Shown here: positions 9,751-19,970 of the stretch, in pieces
Layout of the letters: each line of letters begins with the position of its first letter
Numbering within the stretch: the stretch's first letter is position 1
NCBI RefSeq assembly: GCF_026262505.1
Contig: NC_067205.1
Coordinates: 18,845,645-18,909,644 of the forward strand
Direction: 5' to 3'
Length of the DNA: 64,000 nt
DNA from: Trichomonas vaginalis G3
Lineage: Eukaryota > Parabasalia > Trichomonadida > Trichomonadidae
The notes under the pieces: model-generated
Databases searched by the model: none
What the model was told of the DNA's origin: nothing
The model's input: only the letters and a program-made list of their open reading frames with translations
Translations under genes and position numbers: made by a program

Positions 9751-9867
9751 TGTTGTTGTCAAAATGTCATGTTGTCTCATTTTTTCAGAGAAGTTAATTA
9801 ACCTGGTAGCACATGGTAACATGGTAACACCTTCAGTTCTTCAAAAATAAATAATTATTGAATAACC
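9751..9867 (-). repeat. R115 repeat, copy 4
   Basis: Inverted copy, near identical to copy 3, with TTACC-type iterons. Confidence 0.85.
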
Positions 9868-9871
9868 CACG

Positions 9872-9973
9872 ATGTTGTTGTCAAAATGTCATGTTGTCTC
9901 ATTTTTTCAGAGAAGTTAAATTACCTGGTAGCACATGGTAACATGGTAGCACCTTCAGTTATTCAAAAATAAG
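9872..9973 (-). repeat. R115 repeat, copy 5
   Basis: Inverted copy with GCTACC/GTTACC iterons and TAATTTAAC in place of TTAATTAAC. It ends early, without the AATTAATTATTG arm. Confidence 0.8.
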
Positions 9974-9992
9974 TCATAACTGCCTTCCTCCT

Positions 9993-10112
9993 ATGTTGTT
10001 GTCAAAATGTCATGTTGTCTCATTTTTTCAGAGAAGTTAAATTACCTGGTGACCACCTGGTGACCTGGTGACCCCTTCAGTTCTTCAAAAATAATTAATT
10101 ATTGAATAACCT
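9993..10112 (-). repeat. R115 repeat, copy 6
   Basis: Inverted copy in which all three iterons have changed to the GGTCACCAGG type, unlike its neighbours. Confidence 0.85.
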
Positions 10113-10163
10113 AAAAACATTAACGATAAAATAACTGATAACAAATTTTTATTTTTATCATAA

Positions 10164-10328
10164 ATGAATACCCCACAAGCTCAAAATTTACCACGAATCA
10201 TAACAAGGGAGGAAATGATAAAAATAATGCAAGAACATGTTAAAAATAACAAACCACTAAAATTGAGAAAATGTGGTTATGCAGTAATGATGGAAAGAGA
10301 GATGTTGTCGAAGAGGAATAAAAATTAA
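10164..10328 (+). CDS. 54-aa small protein with IITREEMIKIM motif
   Basis: A short open frame from the ATG at 10164 (context ATCATAAATG) to the TAA at 10326-10328. It is basic and contains IITREEMIKIM. This motif has the same pattern as LLTKDELNKMM and LLTRQQLEKLL in two small proteins of element B (36789-36971, 37047-37181). The shared motif and the shared start context argue that it is a real gene. It ends 4 bases inside the 3' end of the convergent 87-aa gene. The function is unknown; a short helix-forming binding motif is possible (inference). Confidence 0.55.
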   Translation: MNTPQAQNLPRIITREEMIKIMQEHVKNNKPLKLRKCGYAVMMEREMLSKRNKN

Positions 10329-10588
10329 ATTTGGATTGAGTTTAAAAATTCATCTTTATTAAATTCATCTCTTCCAATCAATTTATTTATTCTATTAAAT
10401 TCTTTTATTTTTGCTTCACTCAGTTTAATGATTGAACGGTAAGTTTCTAATTTTTCGATTATTTCTTTATCGTTTTCAACCCCACCACATTGCGACTTCT
10501 TTTTGTAATAGTATATTTTTGATTTAATTCTGTTTAGTTTCTTTTTATATTCATTGTCTGGACTCTTGACTGCTTCGTTGTCACTCAT
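10325..10588 (-). CDS. 87-aa charged Maverick protein downstream of integrase
   Basis: An ortholog of 33713-34009 in B (98 aa), at the same position after the integrase. It is highly charged and helical: Lys-rich in the first half (KKKLNRIKSKIYYYKKK) with a C-terminal helix ending in GRDEFNKDEFLNSIQI. It is shorter than B by two small in-frame gaps, one after SP and one before KEIIEK. There is no recognised domain. The start is at the ATG at 10588, preceded by the TTACGAA-type leader also seen in B. Confidence 0.7.
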   Translation of the reverse strand: MSDNEAVKSPDNEYKKKLNRIKSKIYYYKKKSQCGGVENDKEIIEKLETYRSIIKLSEAKIKEFNRINKLIGRDEFNKDEFLNSIQI

Positions 10589-10608
10589 TTCTTACGAAAT
10601 AAAAAAAA

Positions 10609-12129
10609 TTAAATATTATTTAAATATAATGGAGTAATAAAATAAATCGGAATTTCTATTAATTTATTGTCAACTTCAACTAATGCATTGCCGTTAATTA
10701 TCTAACAAATTCAGCTATTGTGTCAAATCTTCGTCTTCTTTTTGTCATTGATTTATCAGTTTTTCCATAATCGAGATGAATTAAAACTTTATTTCCTTGT
10801 TTAAAATTCATGAGCCCCGAATTAATTTGTTCACGTTTAAACATCATTTAACCTTTCATTTGCTTTCTAATATATTCCCATTCTTTTGAAATATCATTTT
10901 TCATTTCCACCGGTTTCATGTTTATAGTTCTATGCCATGTATTATTGTAATAATATACTAACTGTTGTATGATGGAGTCATGATTTCCATCCCAGTATAT
11001 CTGACCGTTAACCCCTAACGCATCTCTAAGAGTTCTCATTACCGCATCAACTATTTTATTATGAAACGTATATGGAGAGGATGAAAAGTAAAATTAATTT
11101 GTGGGAAATAATGAGCCATAGCTGCCTGAAATCCTTTATCACCATCACCCCTGATATTATCTACTCTTTCATGATCTAGTAAGTATTGTATAGCTCTTCT
11201 TGTTTCCTGTTCTGTTTTCCTTTCACCGGAATGCAATATAAATATCTAGTGTTAATGTTAATGGCAAATAAATAAGTAACGTTTCCTTTTGAATATTCCA
11301 GATGATCGATTTCGTATGAATATGGATATAGTGCAAATGAAGGGCGACTAAATTTTTCCTTTAACGGTTGAATTTTTGGGTCAATTGGTTTATTTAATAT
11401 CTTGAAATCCTTTTTAAAATCTTTTTGCTTCTTTAATGTTTGAAATGGATATAATAAAGTGAATGATGAAGGATTAACTGAAGGAGGAGGTACTACTGTC
11501 GTTGGAGGTTTTGGTGTTGCAAGTGGTTTAATTTTATCTGCTTTGATTTTGGATTTCATTCCTTCCTTCATTAATTCTGGATGTATTCTATTCATTTGTT
11601 TTAAATATGCTGTATATAAAGGTTTGATATACTTTCCCGCTTCGAGTTTATGTTGAAGGATGAATTCCAAAAGTTGATCTTCATTTAAAAGTCGGGCTGA
11701 ATATGGTTTAACTAATGAATCATAAATTAAAGCTTGTGCATCATTTATGGTCTGAAGGACCTGGGCGTTTTGTACCATTTGTTTTTGTTCCTTTGGCTTT
11801 TGCGGCTCGGGATTATATAATTTATATAATTCATCAATATCTTCTTCTGTTAATACTTTATTTTTGAAATCTTTCAACTGTTTAAGCTGTGATTTAGTTT
11901 TTCCCTTTGTATATTCATTATTTTTAATTTTGTCTTTAATTTTAGAAATTATTTTATCATGATATTTCAAAATTTCATTTTTATAATATGGATAATAATA
12001 ATAATCCATATCATCACCCGTTATATTTTTATTATATTTTTGGAGATATGCTTTTAAATCATAATAATCAAGAAAATTTTGATAAAATACTAAATCATCA
12101 ATTAAAATTTTTAAATCTGTGTTATCCAT
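10609..12129 (-). pseudogene. Maverick retroviral-like integrase (frameshifted copy)
   Basis: The rve-superfamily integrase of element A, colinear with 32104-33693 in B. The frame is open from the ATG at 12129 to about 11200. Frameshifts follow near 11236, 11045, 10850 and 10700, so at least four lesions inactivate it. The core residues are visible: Asp in the EIDHLEYS segment, Asp in GDGDKGFQ, and the Asp of NKIVDAVMRTL that occupies the usual Glu position. Compared with B it lacks about 20 residues of the Lys/Pro-rich linker before QNAQVLQTI. Confidence 0.85.
11749..11776 (-). repeat. Double-hairpin mini-insert (DH-5a) in integrase
   Basis: GGTC-TGAAG-GACC followed by a decayed GGCG/GTACC hairpin. 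It is present in both integrases and shares a run of about 20 nt with the insert in the fibre gene of B. Confidence 0.65.
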
Positions 12130-12231
12130 TTATATAAAAATAAAATAAATGTTTTAAGGGTGCCCACCTCTTTGAATCATAGTATCAAAACCATTATTAA
12201 CGGTTCCTTTTGTCTCTTCTGTGGCATTTCA

Positions 12232-15200
12232 TTAAATAAATGGCATACAACATCCATTTTCACAACATACAGCCTTAGTGTGTGCTCCTGTTAATGCAGT
12301 CTTACCAATTGTTAAGCGAGTCATTGACCCGTTTTTAAGTTGTAAATTAATATTCTGACCATCGAAAATAACTTTATCATTTATTATATCCAAATATTTT
12401 TTAGGTGTTAATTGTTTATTTTGTCGTAAACTAACACCTTTCATTTTTTGTGCAATCTTTTTAAAATCACCTCCATCAATTGAACCGTTGAATGAAGTAT
12501 AACACTTAGGGCATAAAGCAACCATGTTATCACCTTGTTTCTCAATTGCTAAACCCAATAATTTTTTCTCATGTGCTTTTTCTTCAGCTTTATTCTTTAA
12601 TTTAGGTTTAAATTTCTCATCAAAACAGAAGAAATCAAAAGGTGCGAATTTGAAAATGTTTTTATCATAAAATTGTTTATCGGTTACAATCGCCTGAAAT
12701 GCTTGAGTGTTAGGAAGACTTGGATCGCCAGCAATAGCCCAATAAGATGAATCAGTATCACCTTCAATGAAATGAAAACGATTAACATCATGCATTTATA
12801 CATAAAATCATAAATGAAAACCAAATACCAGTATTTGCGTTATCTAAAGTGAAGAATGCCTCTTGTAAACATGTATCACATCTATAAAATCTATCTTTAA
12901 GCATCACTTGATATGTATCTTCACCTATTTCTCTTATGTTTTTAAACTTATTTGACATACATGCAACGCGTGCCTTCTGTGCATTCATTATTTTAGTCTT
13001 TGCGTAATTTTGTGTATTCATTGCATCGTAACCATATGATCCATTAAGTGAAATCTTGCAAAATAAACTTTTTCCTTTATTTCCTTCTAATTCAGCCTTT
13101 TGTCTTTCGTTCATAAATTCGTTCGCAAATTCATTAAAACAAGTATTTTTCGTAAATGTTAAAAATTGATTGAATGTCATCAATGATAAAATGAAATCTG
13201 TCTATTAGATACCAAAGATAATAAGAAGAAAATGGTTGATATTGGTTGTGTGTTGATGCTAACTGAGTTAATTTCCTCTGTTTCTGGTCAACTGGTAGAT
13301 TGTTTGATTTCATGTAATTATACATAAAACTGCCAATTGTTTTTTCATCTGTGATAATATCTAAGTTTCTTATTATCGGTAAAAAGTTTATGTAATCATT
13401 AATGTATTTTTCATCAATGTGACCCTTTACTTCAGCCACGAATAAAGTTTTTTCTTCTTAATTATTCCCAGTGCTTTTGCTTTCTTTGTTGCTGTATCAC
13501 AAATGATAACACCATTCAATCTTCCCGGCAATATACATTTTATGGTCAGTATATTGAATGAAATCATGAGGATTAGATGAAAATGATGAAGGATATAATG
13601 AATTAAAATCAACACCAACGAAATGAGTCATAATGTTGGTGTGTCCTCATTTGATACAGTTTTAGTTTCTGGACTATATGAAAGTTTATTAATGTGCGTG
13701 ATTCCTTTAAGATTTACTCTATGTTGAACATTTGATAGACCACCAGTAATTCCATTACGGAGAATGTGATAAGCTTCAACTGAATCTAAAGTCATTGGTA
13801 AATTATTTTTTAATGCATAATTTCTTAAATTGATTCTTAAACGTTGAACATCTTCATCTTTATTTGATTTTACGACATTGCAATAACAACACATTAACTG
13901 ACAATTTTCTTTGGTATGTGGTTTTTCATTATCGATTCTATCCAATGTTGGTTTATTTGCATATGTAAACGCTTTACCACACATTTTGCATTTAGATGAA
14001 AGGATTAAATCGTGATAGTATTGAAAATCATCCATTGAAACATTATTTTTAGTATCCCTTTCTGCTTTTTCATCTTGTTTCTTATATGATTCAATTTTAT
14101 ATTTCCAATACTTTTTCGTTAATTCAAAACTTGATTCCACATTTTCTTCTTCTGGATATGTTTCGTTAGGATTAAAGTCTTTATATGCTAAAGCGTAACG
14201 AATCATTGATGCATTCGATGATAAAGAAAGATTATGAAGCATGTCAATTTTATAAACAAATGTTTCTTCAATAATTTTATCAATTGGGTCAATCATAATT
14301 TCAACATCTTTATTGCAATAATGAATAAAATATTCTAATCTATTCTTAAAATTTTTAGCATCATTGAGATATATTTGATAATCACTATCTGATATAGTTT
14401 CTTGAGTTAATGCTGAATAAAATGAATCTTCGTGAATGGTTCCTCTTTATATAATTCTTCTTCGTAATTTTCCCATGTGATGAATTGATAAGGGAAAAAG
14501 GATTTAACACGTGATTTATTGTTTCCGAAATCTTGAGTGAATTGGTCTAATGTCCCACCCGCTATATAATTTCTGATGTCAATAAATCTCAATTCATATG
14601 GAACGTTTGTTTTCTTTACAATGATTTGCTTAAATTGAGAAGATGAACCCAGCATTGATTTTATTTTCCATTTTGCAGTGTTTAAATCACGAAGAATTAA
14701 ATTTAAATCAAACTTTCCCGAATTAAAACCTATGATATTCACTTTATTAAATTCTTCATCTAAAAGCTCTTTCATTGCTTCCTTTTGTTTCTCATTTAAT
14801 GTTTGCGACTTCATTAATTCTTCATATTGTTCAATATTTGATTTAGCAACTAATGAACAGGTTGAAAATAAAAATTCAATCCAATCAGAGATGAACGAAT
14901 CACTTGATGTTAAGCAAAAATTCCTCGTAAATGTTTTATCACGGTCTACGACCTCGCCGCTTTGCGGCTTTATTTTGACAGTTGATGATACCATAAATGG
15001 TTTTAAGTAAGCGTTTAAAGTTGCACATTCAGAAAGTTGAAGTTCTTCTTTAGTCTCTAATGTTTCGAAGTCAAAAGTAATATAATATCTTGTTGGTTTA
15101 TAATATTTCTGCAAATTATGTGCTAATAGCCATTGATATATCTTCTGTTTCGTGATATGTGGTGCATATGGTTGTTGTGTGTTTTGCAATTGAACGTCTT

Positions 15201-15681
15201 GAATTAATCTTCCATTATTTTCTTTACATTTCTCACAATGTTTTAAAAATCTTCTTTGGTTTTTCCTTTCTGGATCATCACGGATAGAATATACTTCTTC
15301 TTTGCAAAAGGGGCAAACTTTATATCCTGTGAGTGCTTCAACGTCTGTTATTCTATCAGCGTGAAGTTTTCCACATGGACTCTGTGTTAATAAAATATTT
15401 ACTGTTTCAAATTCTGGATCTATCATTATTGATTCCACTAATGGAAAGTCTACCTTGTTAATGTCTACGTCTTCTGGTTGAGGGTCACAATAATAAAAAT
15501 CAATATTAACGTTTAACATTCTTGCTAACCTCTCACTTTCTGATGAAATGTCAAACCCTTCATATGCATCTATTGCTTCATTTAAATAGCTTCTACGAGT
15601 TTTAGGATTAACACCATCAGGAATGTTATAGAAGCGTTTAAATAACCTTCTACCTTCTGCTCTTATTTGATTATCATTCAT
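12232..15681 (-). pseudogene. Protein-primed DNA polymerase B with embedded HNH motif (frameshifted copy)
   Basis: The PolB gene of element A, colinear with 28463-31938 in B. The pieces are 14407-15681 (zinc-finger region, Exo I FDFET, Exo II FNSGKFD), 13628-14296 (Exo III and a C4/HNH-like domain), then fragments to 12232 with motif B NGSYGYD and motif C GDTDSS. Frameshifts lie near 14430, 13620, 13440, 13160 and 12800. Relative to B it has an extra 27 nt at 14943-14968 (double hairpin) and lacks the 21-nt insert that B has at 29331. The start at 15681 is the ATG matching the second Met of B. Confidence 0.9.
14943..14968 (-). repeat. Double-hairpin mini-insert (DH-3) in PolB
   Basis: GGTC-TAC-GACC, TC, then GCCGC-TTT-GCGGC on the plus strand. 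It adds 27 nt in frame relative to element B (near 29195), between Exo I and Exo II of the polymerase. Confidence 0.85.
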
Positions 15682-15754
15682 TTTAGCTGTTCCATTTTTT
15701 TCATTTATGTAAGAATAAAAATTAAAAAATAAATAAAAATAAAGTTTATTTTTT

Positions 15755-15791
15755 TAAAGTCCGAGACTCAGAGAGTCCAGGGCTAAAGTCC
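15755..15791 (-). repeat. Hairpin mini-insert (DH-6) at a stop codon with 8-bp direct repeats
   Basis: A 21-nt core containing GACTC-TCT-GAGTC is flanked by direct TAAAGTCC repeats (15755-15762, 15784-15791). In B the same place reads straight through (near 28410). The inserted sequence restores the final Gly-Leu-stop codons of the gene ending at 15783. Confidence 0.7.
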
Positions 15792-16889
15792 ATAAAATGA
15801 ATTAAGAACACATAAATTTTTATCATCTGCGACGTGACGAATACATTTTAATTTACTCAAGAATGCGTACCCTGATACATTAAATCTAATTCCTGTCTTA
15901 TTTAATTTCACAACTTTGAAAAGGAATGTATGAATAGCTATAAAATGATGAGATGATGTTTTATGGGTTGCTTCCATTTTTTCTGAAATAAATGAATAAA
16001 TATAATGTTTATAAGTTTTCATATCTTTTATGTTCTTAATAACGAATGGTATAGACCTTTCCACTTCGTCTTCCTTCGGTGCTGTTCTTTCATATGAAAC
16101 ATTATTGGTATCTTCAATAATGAAACCACAATCGCATAAAATTTTATAGGTTCCAATGGTTTCTTTTGATATTTTATCTAATAAATCAAAAACTTTATCA
16201 ACACCTGTACATTTATTTAAATAATAATTTGTGTAAATATCATGGTCTTCTTTCTTAATCGTATTTGTTGCATATGTTACATTTTTCAATGCTTTTTTGA
16301 ATTTTTCAGAATCAAGAGGAGGTGAAAGTAATATACATGGATAATCTCCATCGTCAATAAACTGAAGCTTATGTTTATGAATAAATTTTGTGCCTTCTTC
16401 TGAAAGTGTTTCGTCAATATCACCATCTAATAAATTTTTAGTAGATTCCAAAAAGTAATTTTTATATCTTTCCTCATGTGATTTTTGAACTTCTGATTCT
16501 GAAGCTGGGATATTCATTAAACCCTCTACTTCATTCTCATTATATTTTTCAACTTCTCTTAATTCCTTAATTTTTTCATCTATTTCATCTCTTATTTTTT
16601 CCAGTCTTTCAATTTCATCATATTCATCATCTTTAATCCGTTCTTCATAATATTCAGGGAAAACATCAGGTTCTTTAGGTTTTTCTTCTTTAGATGTGGG
16701 ATATAAGAAATTTATAACATCATTTTTATTCATTTTTCCATCATAATCAAACTCATTTAAAAACTCCGCGAATTTTTTACAATTTCTTAAATAATATTTA
16801 TCAACTTCATAACCCGCCTCCTCTAATATATCCTTTATTTCCTCATTTGTGAATCCCATTTTTTTAACGTTGTTAGTTTTGACGCTCAT
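15783..16889 (-). CDS. Conserved Maverick protein with EF-hand-like loop (intact)
   Basis: A protein of 368 aa, ortholog of 27307-28413 in B and next to PolB in both elements. It has an N-terminal helical region and an EF-hand-like loop (FDYDGKMNKND) near residue 45. A long acidic coiled coil follows (about residues 75-115), then a C-terminal globular part with conserved Cys and His (CDCGF, THKTSSHHF). I do not recognise the family. The ATG at 16889 is used because it is shared with B; the longer frame to 16919 has no ATG. The position suggests a replication-linked role. The terminal protein for primed replication is one possibility, but there is no motif to support it. Confidence 0.75.
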   Translation of the reverse strand: MSVKTNNVKKMGFTNEEIKDILEEAGYEVDKYYLRNCKKFAEFLNEFDYDGKMNKNDVINFLYPTSKEEKPKEPDVFPEYYEERIKDDEYDEIERLEKIRDEIDEKIKELREVEKYNENEVEGLMNIPASESEVQKSHEERYKNYFLESTKNLLDGDIDETLSEEGTKFIHKHKLQFIDDGDYPCILLSPPLDSEKFKKALKNVTYATNTIKKEDHDIYTNYYLNKCTGVDKVFDLLDKISKETIGTYKILCDCGFIIEDTNNVSYERTAPKEDEVERSIPFVIKNIKDMKTYKHYIYSFISEKMEATHKTSSHHFIAIHTFLFKVVKLNKTGIRFNVSGYAFLSKLKCIRHVADDKNLCVLNSFYGL

Positions 16890-16915
16890 TTCATACGAAT
16901 TAAAAAATAAATTAT

Positions 16916-17341
16916 TCAAAAATGTAAGACATGAATTTTCAATTTTGATTTAGCATTTTCATATTCATTAACGTTTAATAATTCACAGTCTTCCTTTTTA
17001 AATAAATGTTTTATGTATTCAGGATTTAATACTCTACGTTTATATGCTCCTAACTTAGTTCTAAAGGTTTTTCTACAAAATTTAGGAATTCCATCCTCTT
17101 TAATGTCATCAATGATTTCCATTTCATTATTTTCAATTTCTTCTTCTCGTTTATGAGGTCTTTGATTATGACTCCATTGATTCCATGAAATTAAATATTC
17201 TTTATCATTATATTTATACCTCATTAGCTTATTTTGGCTTTCATATTCATTTAATAATTCACAATCTTCATTTTTAAATTGAAGTTTAACCCATTCAGGA
17301 TTTAAACAATGTTTAATTAATCGCGGAATATCTGACATCAT
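16916..17341 (-). CDS. Protein with tandem NPEYIKHLFKKEDCELLN-type repeats
   Basis: About 141 aa with two copies of a repeat with the pattern NPE(Y/W)xKxxFKxEDCELLNxYE...KL(K/M)YKY...ISWNQW. It resembles the short repeats with F.K..C.LL..Y and a following aromatic strand found beside homing endonucleases and in giant-virus proteins, but without their cysteine pairs; this comparison is by pattern only. The second repeat ends abruptly in KIHVLHF, probably through a frameshift. It is absent from the left end of B. The start is at the tandem ATGs at 17341/17338. Confidence 0.6.
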   Translation of the reverse strand: MMSDIPRLIKHCLNPEWVKLQFKNEDCELLNEYESQNKLMRYKYNDKEYLISWNQWSHNQRPHKREEEIENNEMEIIDDIKEDGIPKFCRKTFRTKLGAYKRRVLNPEYIKHLFKKEDCELLNVNEYENAKSKLKIHVLHF

Positions 17342-17463
17342 CTATATATAGCTTCTTTTATAAAATAAAAAAATAAATTATTTTAAAATTAATGTTAATT
17401 TTTTAATAATTTATTTTTTTAAAAAAATTATTTTTTATTTCATTATGGTAGTGAATCTTTTAT

Positions 17464-17839
17464 TCATGAAAATAATTATTTCTAATTTCTTTTACTCTCT
17501 CGTATATACTAGATTTAAAGAATTCAGAACATTTCCCATAATCTCCTAAATGTTTCTTATCTTATTGGTTTTCCATTCATTATATGAAACTGAATAAACT
17601 TTATCTTTATCTTTACACCTTTCATCACTTCCAATATATTTATATTTCAATTTTGATTTATTGGTTTCATATTCATTAGCGTTTAATAATTCACAGTCTT
17701 CCTTTTTAAATAAATGTTTTATGTATTCAGGATTAACAATTCTATAATATTGCTTCCCTTTAAATCTTTGAATATAAACAGGAACACCATCCTCTAAAAT
17801 TCGATAATCTATTTTATCTGGTTTTACTTGTTGGGTCAT
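17464..17839 (-). pseudogene. Second NPEYIKHLFKKEDCELLN-repeat protein, frameshifted near 3' end
   Basis: The 97-aa frame from the ATG at 17839 contains one full repeat (VNPEYIKHLFKKEDCELLN, then YKYIGSDE and VSYNEWK). The segment is nearly identical to part of the gene at 16916-17341, so the two are recent paralogues. The frame ends at 17546, but a continuation in another frame runs to a stop at 17464, suggesting a 1-base indel. It is the outermost gene before the right terminus of element A and has no counterpart in B. Confidence 0.55.
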
Positions 17840-17935
17840 TTATGTCAGAATAAAAAAATAAATTATTTTAAAATAACTTTAATTTTTTAATGATTTATAA
17901 ATATATTTTTAATGCATCGTCTATATATAGATGTA

Positions 17936-17972
17936 ACAAAAAAAGTCACAAAACCCATCCTATCCTACTACT
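17936..17972. repeat. Right terminus of Maverick A
   Basis: The last 36 or so bases (AAAAAAAGTCACAAAACCCATCCTATCCTACTACT) match the right end of B, and the outer bases read AGTAG on the complementary strand. Inside this the sequence differs from the B repeat and includes a TCTATATATAGA palindrome. Remnants of the inner B-type repeat (AAATTATTTTTTATTTCATTATG) appear farther in, near 17420-17445. Confidence 0.85.
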
Positions 17973-18127
17973 GACGATATCGTAAATTCCTTTAAAATCT
18001 GAATCTGAATCTGAAAAATATTTATAAAAGCATTCTTCATTATGATTTCATTAATTTATAGATTGTAGTTTTCAATTATAACGGCGCCTTCAGAATTTTG
18101 ATATAATCACGTATTTTAAAATTTTTG

Positions 18128-19617
18128 ATGCTTCACCTACTATTTCATCATTCGTCATCGATCGAAGAAAATTATACACGGATACTGCATTCAATAAATC
18201 CGTCTCGGGGTATGCATAAACAAAAAATTAAATCAACAAATAAAATGAATGAAGCAAGAGATATCAGACAAATTGATGCTGTATTGCCTCCATATGTATC
18301 TGATGATGAATTAACTCTTCAATTTACAAACGATGAAGTAAAAACAATTCAAATTAGGGCTTGGTCTTCATATATAACAATTGCTGTATTCAGAAATGCA
18401 AATATGTTTATGCTCGAAAATGGAGAACCTTTGAAGCCTGTTTATTCATTAATAAATGAAAATGAACATGAATATGAAAAATCAATTTTACTTAGAATAA
18501 AAGGTCGCCAGCCAAATTTAGTTCTTCAATATAATGGAATTTCAGAACGTTATTCATCTGATATGCATGTAAGTGTAGTTATCAATGTTAAAGATTTTAC
18601 TTATGAATTGCCACAATTAACAAACTCACATTTAATAATTGCTTATGCAAATAAACCAACACATTATGTAAAAGAATTAGTCAATCAAGTTATGGTTACT
18701 ATCAAGGAAATCTATATTTTACTGATATCCATGAAAATTATGGGACTTGTGTTCATATTGATATGGAAAAAAGTGTTGAATATGAAATATCAGGAATATT
18801 TGATGTTGATGGTTGTCTTCCTGCATTTAAAGATGCTAAAAAAGTTGAAGTCATTTTTTCAGATGAACTAAAAACACTTAAAATTGATTCAACACCGATA
18901 AAAGTCATTTGTATGACAAAATGCGAACAGATTGTTGTTATGTCAAATGTTGCAGGAATCAAACGCGAAGATAATTACACAGATGATTCATCGATTCTTT
19001 CATCAACAAATGGACCACAAAATATATTAGTTTTCTTCATAAAGAAATCATTTTGGTCTTCCAAATATAATTATTCAGTTAACACAATTTCCGAAATGCA
19101 ATCAGCATATTATTTTGAGTCTTCTAATACAAATCAATATATCTACTCTTATTCACCGTTTTCAGTGAAAGTAAGATATTATATAGGACCACAAAGTAAG
19201 TCTAGGAGTCATATTTATTGTAAAAATAATAACAATGAATTATTACTATCAGAAGATTTAAAGGAATCAGAGATTTATTCATGTAGTCATACAAACTATA
19301 TTAACATTTTATTAATTGACGGAAGGATCGAACTTTCTGATTTTAAATTTGATGATCCAAAGATATCAAATGAAGGCTATCCTCAGTATGATAATGGAAA
19401 TTTGAAGCCATTATGGTTACCAAAAACACAAACATCGAATGAAACTTCAGGTACTGATAATCAGAAGAATAGTTCTAGTAATAAAGCTCCAGCTGGTGCA
19501 ATTTCTGGAATCGTCATTGGTATTATTATTGAAATTGCAATATTTATTATTGCATTTATTGTTATCCGAAAATACAAATCATCAACAACAAATACTGATG
19601 TAGGTGAAGAAGTTTAA
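18128..19617 (+). pseudogene. X, one-pass membrane protein (frameshifted copy 1)
   Basis: Copy of the intact gene at 25338-26837. A single A is missing in the run near 18671, which shifts the frame after THYVK. The downstream frame is open from there to the stop at 19615-19617 and includes the membrane segment (AISGIVIGIIIEIAIFIIAF) and basic tail. The start is the ATG at 18128. If the missing A is a sequencing error, the gene is intact. Confidence 0.8.
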
Positions 19618-19970
19618 ATTTTCTTATTGAATAAAAATTTACATTTGATTTTTCTATATGAACTTCTATAAAAAATATATTGTCTTACAGAAATCTCCAA
19701 ATTTAAACCATTTCATATAGTTTGATTGTGCAAAACCTATATTCTTAATATAAATTCACTCCCATTTCACTTTATCAAGAATATTCTATTCAAAAGTTAT
19801 TGCCCATATTGTAATTCAACTCCGCTGTTTTGCTGATAATATAGAATGATTCAAACATTCAAAATTAGTACTTGAAATTAATTTTAATTTTGAATTATAG
19901 GAAGGAAGTTCAATATGGTGTCACCCCCTTTCATTTTTAAAATTTAATTCGGGAGTCTTTTTGGCTCTAA

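Larger units (their letters stand above)
1..17972. mobile_element. Maverick/Polinton element A, right part (left end outside window)
   Basis: This is a self-synthesising giant DNA transposon. It carries a protein-primed type B DNA polymerase, a retroviral-like integrase, an A32-like packaging ATPase and capsid-block genes, the set that defines Mavericks. The right terminus at 17972 ends in the same roughly 36 bp as Maverick B and abuts host unit DNA (GACGATATCG), which is found uninterrupted at 25183. The insertion is therefore at the start of host unit 1. The window opens inside the ATPase gene, so the major capsid gene and left terminus are not visible. Positions 1-5372 are heavily decayed against B, whereas 5400-7600 is intact. 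Relative to B the whole element is inverted. Confidence 0.93.
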
